NCBI GenBank assembly: GCA_021823385.1
Contig: JAKAOC010000059.1
Location: 1 to 9,232, forward strand
Length of the DNA: 9,232 nt
Direction of reading: 5' to 3'
From: Actinomycetes bacterium
GTDB taxonomy: Bacteria > Actinomycetota > Acidimicrobiia > Acidimicrobiales > Acidimicrobiaceae
Shown: positions 6,188-9,232 of the stretch, piece after piece
Numbering within the stretch: position 1 is the stretch's first letter
Layout of the letters: every line of letters begins with the position of its first letter
Notes under the pieces: generated by a model
The model's input: the letters and a program-made list of their open reading frames with translations, nothing else
Database searches by the model: none
Told to the model about the DNA's origin: nothing
Translations under genes and position numbers: made by a program

Positions 6188-7270
6188 ATGCAGGAGTCCA
6201 TGGTCTCGGCCCAGCCCGAAAAGAAGGAAACGCCGGCCGTCAAGCGGCAAAGCGGAATGAGGCGCGTTCTCGCCCAGCCGCTGCTTCGCAACTTGGTCGT
6301 CGGCTTGGTGGCCCTGGTCCTCTTCTACCTTCTGATCGGGCATCTGGGCCAATACCGCATTTATCAGCTGTCCCTGGTTGGCCCGTATGTGATCGCACTG
6401 GTCGGGTTGTCGGTGCTCACGGGCCAGAATGGGCAGATCTCGCTTGGGCATGGCGCGCTCATGGCCATCGGCGCGTGGACGCTCACCCTGCTGCAGCTGC
6501 ACACCAAGACGCCTCTATGGATGATGCTCATTGCAGCGGCGCTGGTGACGATGTTCTTCGGCGCGCTCCTGGGCCTGGTGGCCGCGCGCCTGCGCGGACC
6601 CTACCTGGCCGGCGCCACGTTGGCTCTTGCCTTGGGCCTGCCCGACATCACCACCCGGTACCAGTCCGTCTTCGGTGGCTACCAGGGCCTGGAAGTAAAC
6701 CAGCCCAACGCCCCGTCCTTCCTGGGCGCGGCGGCCACGCCGACGGAGTGGCTGGCACTCATCGAGATGGTCTGCGTGGTGGTGGTGATGGTCCTCTTTG
6801 CCAACCTGCTGCGATCGCGGGTGGGGCGCAACTTCAGGGCCGTGCGCGACGACGAGATCGCCACCCAGGTGTCCGGCATCTCGGTGCCGCGGACCCAGGT
6901 GCTTGCCTTCGCGCTCTCCGCAGCCGCCGCCGGCCTGGCCGGTGGCTTGTTCGCCCTGGTGGCGGGGAACGTCTCGCCGGGCGGCTTCTCCGTCGTGCTC
7001 TCCATATCGCTGCTGGCTGCGATGGTGATCGGCGGGACGGGCACGCTGGCCGGCGCGGTGTGGGGCGCGCTGATAATGGTGTATGTGCCGGAGTGGGCGA
7101 CCACGCTCACCCAGAAGCTGAACCTCAACCAGGCGGTCTCGGCCAACCTGGCCCTTGCCATCTACGGGTTCTTGCTGGTGGCTATCATCATGATTGCTCC
7201 GGTGGGAATCCAAGGGCTGGTGCGTGTAGCAATATTCAAGTTGAAGAGTCTCAGAAAGGAGCCGGGTTAG
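6188..7270 (+). CDS. livM: Branched-chain amino acid-type ABC transporter permease, LivM family
   Basis: This is the second channel subunit, partner of LivH. It has 360 residues: a charged cytoplasmic tail of about 35 residues, then several hydrophobic segments. VGLSVLTGQNGQISLGHGALMAIGAW is the LivM hallmark loop. RAVRDDEIATQVSGISVPRTQVLAFALSAAAAGLAGGL is the coupling loop and following helix seen across the family. ATG at 6188 directly follows the livH stop; AAGGCGGG at 6174-6181 inside the end of livH can act as ribosome binding site. Other in-frame starts exist at M5 and M24, so the exact N-terminus is less sure. It ends 129 bases before the binding-protein gene. Confidence 0.93.
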   Translation: MQESMVSAQPEKKETPAVKRQSGMRRVLAQPLLRNLVVGLVALVLFYLLIGHLGQYRIYQLSLVGPYVIALVGLSVLTGQNGQISLGHGALMAIGAWTLTLLQLHTKTPLWMMLIAAALVTMFFGALLGLVAARLRGPYLAGATLALALGLPDITTRYQSVFGGYQGLEVNQPNAPSFLGAAATPTEWLALIEMVCVVVVMVLFANLLRSRVGRNFRAVRDDEIATQVSGISVPRTQVLAFALSAAAAGLAGGLFALVAGNVSPGGFSVVLSISLLAAMVIGGTGTLAGAVWGALIMVYVPEWATTLTQKLNLNQAVSANLALAIYGFLLVAIIMIAPVGIQGLVRVAIFKLKSLRKEPG

Positions 7271-7342
7271 AGCAAGGTAGAGGTGGTTGCCGCAGGGGTA
7301 GTGGCACTGCAGAGACGGCACCGCGGATGCGGGGCCGAAGAC

Positions 7343-7370
7343 GGGCGCGGGGTCCAGAGGGCTCCCGCCC
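7343..7370 (+). other. Weak bulged hairpin in the livM to binding-protein gap
   Basis: GGGCGcGG at the left and CCGCCC at the right can form about 6-7 base pairs with one bulged C around a loop of about 13 bases. No T-run follows, so it is not a convincing terminator. It could stabilise or partly attenuate the downstream message. The rest of the 129-base gap shows no clear gene or promoter. Confidence 0.25.
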
Positions 7371-7384
7371 AGGAATCTGAATTC

Positions 7385-7391
7385 AGGGGGA
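7385..7391 (+). promoter_or_regulatory. Strong ribosome binding site of the binding-protein gene
   Basis: AGGGGGA lies 8 bases before the ATG at 7400. It is the best Shine-Dalgarno sequence in the window, fitting a binding protein made in excess over the membrane complex. Confidence 0.75.
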
Positions 7392-7399
7392 AACTATAG

Positions 7400-8749
7400 A
7401 TGGGTGAATCCCGTTCTTCATTTAGGCGGGGATTCCGGGTGATTGCGGTGATGGCGGCCTTCAGCCTGGTCGCCGCCGCATGCGGAAGCTCTTCCAGTTC
7501 ATCGTCGTCGGGTGGCTCGAGCACCAGCGGGTCGGTGGCCAACACCGCCTCCGCGCCGGGTATCACGCCGACCAGCATTTTGCTCGGTTCGCACCAGCCC
7601 TTGACCGGGCCGGCCGCGCCGGGCTATTCGGAGATCGGCCCGGCTATCGAGTCGTTCTTCCAGTATTTGAACGCCCACGGCGGCATCTACGGCCGCAGCG
7701 TGACCTTCAAGTACCTGGACGACGGATACAACCCGGCCAACACCGTCCAGGTCGTCCGCCAGCTCGTCCTTCAGGACAACGTCTATGCCATCCTGGGTGG
7801 CCTCGGCACGCCGACCCACACCGCGGTGGTCGACTTCCTGAACCAGAACAAGGTCCCGGACCTCTTCGTCGCATCGGGCTGTGACTGCTGGAACCTGCCG
7901 AAGGTGCATCCTTACACCTATGGATGGCAGCCGGACTACATCATCGAGGGCAAGGTGCTCGGCGCCTACATCAAGGATCACTTCGCCAATATGAAGGTCG
8001 GCGTCCTGTATCAGAACGACGACTTCGGCGGCGGCGGCCTCGCCGGCATCAGGCAGATGCTCCCGGCCAGCCAGATCGTCTCGGCCCAGCCCTACGACCC
8101 GACCACGCTCGCCAATGGCCTGGGTACCCAGGTTGCGGCGCTGCAGGCTGCCGGTGCCCAGGTGGTGGTGCTCTTCACCATCCCGGCGGCAACGGCTCTG
8201 GCGCTGCTTGCCATGGCGGTGCTGGGGTACCATCCGACCTCGGTGAGCTCTTCGGTCTCGGCCGATCCCACCACCTTGGCCGGCCTGGTCTCCAACTTCT
8301 CCAAGGGCAAGGTGGGGGCTTCGGCCCTGAACGGGCTCTACACCCTCGACTACCTGCCCATGGCGACGGCCACCACCGACCCCTGGATCCAGCTGTTCCT
8401 GAAGATCCACTCCCAGTACGACTCCAAGGAGCCGATTGACGGGAACATGGTCTACGGGATGGCGATGGCCTACTACTTCACTCTCGCCATGAGGGCGGCC
8501 GGTCAGAACCCGACTCGTCAGGACCTGATCAACGCCATCAACAGCCAGGGCTCGACCTGGACCGGTCCGGGCCTGGCTCCGCTCGGCTATTCGGCCACTC
8601 AGCACCTTGGCTTCATGGGGTCCGAAGTGCTGCAGCTCAACGGAAGCGGTGGCGCAAGCGTGGTGAGCCCGATCTATGTGACCAACGTGCACGGGCCGGT
8701 GACGACCCATGCCTCGGTGGAGAGCGCGGTTCCTTCCTGGCTCCAGTAG
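7400..8749 (+). CDS. Branched-chain amino acid-type ABC transporter substrate-binding lipoprotein
   Basis: This is the extracytoplasmic receptor that captures the ligand and delivers it to LivH/LivM. It has 449 residues. The N-terminus is a lipoprotein signal: basic RSSFRRGFR, a hydrophobic stretch VIAVMAAFSLVAAA, then C28 as the likely lipidated cysteine (VAAAC-G). A linker of eight serines plus a Gly/Ser/Thr stretch reaches to about residue 48. The mature domain opens with ITPTSILLGSHQPLTGPAA and continues with the two-lobed Leu/Ile/Val-binding (Peripla_BP_6) pattern: ALNGLYTLDYLP, DGNMVYGMAMAYYFTLAMRAAG and the C-terminal lobe. A C161-D-C163-W motif lies where the first lobe nears the binding cleft (SGCDCWNLPKVHPYTYGWQPDY). 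Ligand unknown: this family also binds amides, urea and aromatic acids. It is the last gene of the cluster, with a terminator 25 bases after the stop. Confidence 0.93.
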   Translation: MGESRSSFRRGFRVIAVMAAFSLVAAACGSSSSSSSSGGSSTSGSVANTASAPGITPTSILLGSHQPLTGPAAPGYSEIGPAIESFFQYLNAHGGIYGRSVTFKYLDDGYNPANTVQVVRQLVLQDNVYAILGGLGTPTHTAVVDFLNQNKVPDLFVASGCDCWNLPKVHPYTYGWQPDYIIEGKVLGAYIKDHFANMKVGVLYQNDDFGGGGLAGIRQMLPASQIVSAQPYDPTTLANGLGTQVAALQAAGAQVVVLFTIPAATALALLAMAVLGYHPTSVSSSVSADPTTLAGLVSNFSKGKVGASALNGLYTLDYLPMATATTDPWIQLFLKIHSQYDSKEPIDGNMVYGMAMAYYFTLAMRAAGQNPTRQDLINAINSQGSTWTGPGLAPLGYSATQHLGFMGSEVLQLNGSGGASVVSPIYVTNVHGPVTTHASVESAVPSWLQ

Positions 8750-8773
8750 CTCCGTCCGCCATGCAATAGGCCC

Positions 8774-8806
8774 AGGGGGCCGCCGGCTCGTCCGGCGGCC
8801 CCCTTT
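8774..8806 (+). terminator. Intrinsic terminator after the transporter cluster
   Basis: AGGGGGCCGCCGG (8774-8786) pairs perfectly over 13 bases with CCGGCGGCCCCCT (8792-8804) around a CTCGT loop, and T's follow (8804-8806). The T-run is short but the stem is very stable. It ends the binding-protein transcript and separates it from the mca-like gene. Confidence 0.88.
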
Positions 8807-8846
8807 GCGTCTCCGGCTTTGCGGAAGGCGGAAGCATCGGCGCGGT

Positions 8847-8864
8847 TGCTAGGTTCGAACACTT
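8847..8864 (+). promoter_or_regulatory. Candidate extended -10 promoter of the mca-like gene
   Basis: TGC-TAGGTT (8847-8855) fits an extended -10 (TGn-TAnnnT). The transcription start would fall at about 8862-8865, at or within three bases of the ATG. No -35 at normal spacing and no ribosome binding site near the ATG are visible, which fits a leaderless or nearly leaderless message. Motif match only. Confidence 0.4.
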
Positions 8865-9232
8865 ATGGAAAAGCAAGTGATTCTCTCAGTGCACGCCCAT
8901 CCCGACGACGAGGCCTCCAAAGGCGCGGCCCTGATTGCGCGATACAGCGATGCCGGCGTCCACGCAGTGCTGGTGACCGCGACCGGGGGAGAGGCGGGCG
9001 ACATCCTCAATCCCGCCATGGACACTCCCGAGGTGCGCGCGGATCTGGCCAGGGTGCGAGGCGACGAGCTGGCCGAGTCGGTGAAGATAATCGGCTACGA
9101 CCGGGCGGAGATGCTTGGCTACCGCGACTCGGGAATGCCCGACAGCGAGGCCAACCAGGATCCGGGCTCCTTTGCCCGAGCCGATCTGGACGAGGCGGCC
9201 GCCAGGTTGGCGCGCATCATCCTGGAGGAGCG
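8865..9232 (+). CDS. mca: Mycothiol S-conjugate amidase (Mca)-like, GlcNAc-PI de-N-acetylase family, 5' part
   Basis: The frame from ATG 8865 stays open to the window end, giving 122 residues of a longer protein. Mca cleaves mycothiol conjugates, giving a mercapturic acid that is exported and GlcN-inositol that is reused. The zinc motif HAHPDDEASKGA (H12, D14, D15) opens the protein after a short hydrophobic strand. VTATGGEAGDILNPAMDTPEVRADLARVRGDELAESVKIIGYD and LGYRDSGMPDSEAN match the Mca pattern closely. The SKGA after HPDDE and the GDILNPAMD segment favour Mca over the related deacetylase MshB, but the third zinc ligand and the C-terminal half lie outside. It is separated from the transporter by a strong terminator. 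There is no Shine-Dalgarno sequence near the start. Confidence 0.85.
   Translation, partial: MEKQVILSVHAHPDDEASKGAALIARYSDAGVHAVLVTATGGEAGDILNPAMDTPEVRADLARVRGDELAESVKIIGYDRAEMLGYRDSGMPDSEANQDPGSFARADLDEAAARLARIILEE

Noticed and set aside
7394..7400. CTATAGA just before the binding-protein start as a -10 element
   Set aside because: Transcription would begin inside the coding region, leaving the strong ribosome binding site off the message.
7499..8710. Long - strand frame (403 codons) opposite the binding-protein gene
   Set aside because: Antisense shadow; composition is Gly/Arg/Val/His-rich without motifs.
8853..8860. GTTCGAAC before the mca-like gene as a second SOS box
   Set aside because: It is an 8-bp palindrome with the half-sites overlapped; the partner half-site four bases away is missing (ATGGAA instead of GTTCGA).
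1..9232. CRISPR arrays, tRNA or rRNA genes, insertion sequences, long direct repeats
   Set aside because: I read for these and saw no repeat-spacer pattern, no cloverleaf-like sequence, no transposase and no terminal inverted repeats.

Overview
The window is GC-rich, dense bacterial DNA with every supported gene on the + strand. It most likely comes from an actinobacterium. Three things point that way: a mycothiol S-conjugate amidase (Mca)-type gene at the right edge (mycothiol is the actinobacterial thiol), a LexA box of the Gram-positive/actinobacterial TCGAAC-N4-GTTCGA type, and start codons that appear leaderless. The Ser/Gly-rich lipoprotein linker and overall style would suit a deep-branching lineage such as Acidimicrobiia, but that placement is inference only.

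Layout. (1) Bases 2-373 hold the 3' part of a class I SAM-dependent methyltransferase whose central motif is scrambled by two indels that cancel each other. (2) Bases 426-461 form a compact SOS promoter: a perfect 18-bp LexA palindrome fills the spacer between the -35 and -10 elements, and the predicted transcription start falls on the GTG start codon. (3) Bases 461-3679 encode the error-prone DNA polymerase DnaE2 (ImuC). (4) Bases 3780-8749 are a complete branched-chain-amino-acid-type (HAAT/Liv) ABC importer in the order ATPase (livG), ATPase (livF), permease (livH), permease (livM), lipoprotein-binding protein. The first four genes are tightly packed or translationally coupled; the binding-protein gene follows a 129-bp gap with its own strong ribosome binding site. 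A CRP/GlxR-like dyad precedes the cluster and a strong intrinsic terminator closes it at 8774-8806. (5) Bases 8865-9232 hold the 5' part of an mca-like amidase gene, apparently with a very short or absent leader.

How the parts work together. DnaE2 is a damage-inducible translesion polymerase and Mca recycles mycothiol after it has trapped toxic electrophiles, so both flanks of the transporter are stress-related, but nothing shows they form one system. The transporter is self-contained: the lipoprotein captures the ligand outside the membrane, LivH and LivM form the channel, and LivG and LivF power it. The ligand cannot be read from sequence.

No new multi-gene system is visible. The observations most worth a second look are the promoter/LexA/start-codon geometry of dnaE2, the compensated double frameshift in the methyltransferase, the degenerate ATPase signature in LivG, the CRP-like site before the transporter, and the 13-codon ORF coupled to a TTG start at livH. 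No stretch over 300 bases lacks a gene; the intergenic gaps are 87, 100, 10, 40, 0, 129 and 115 bases.
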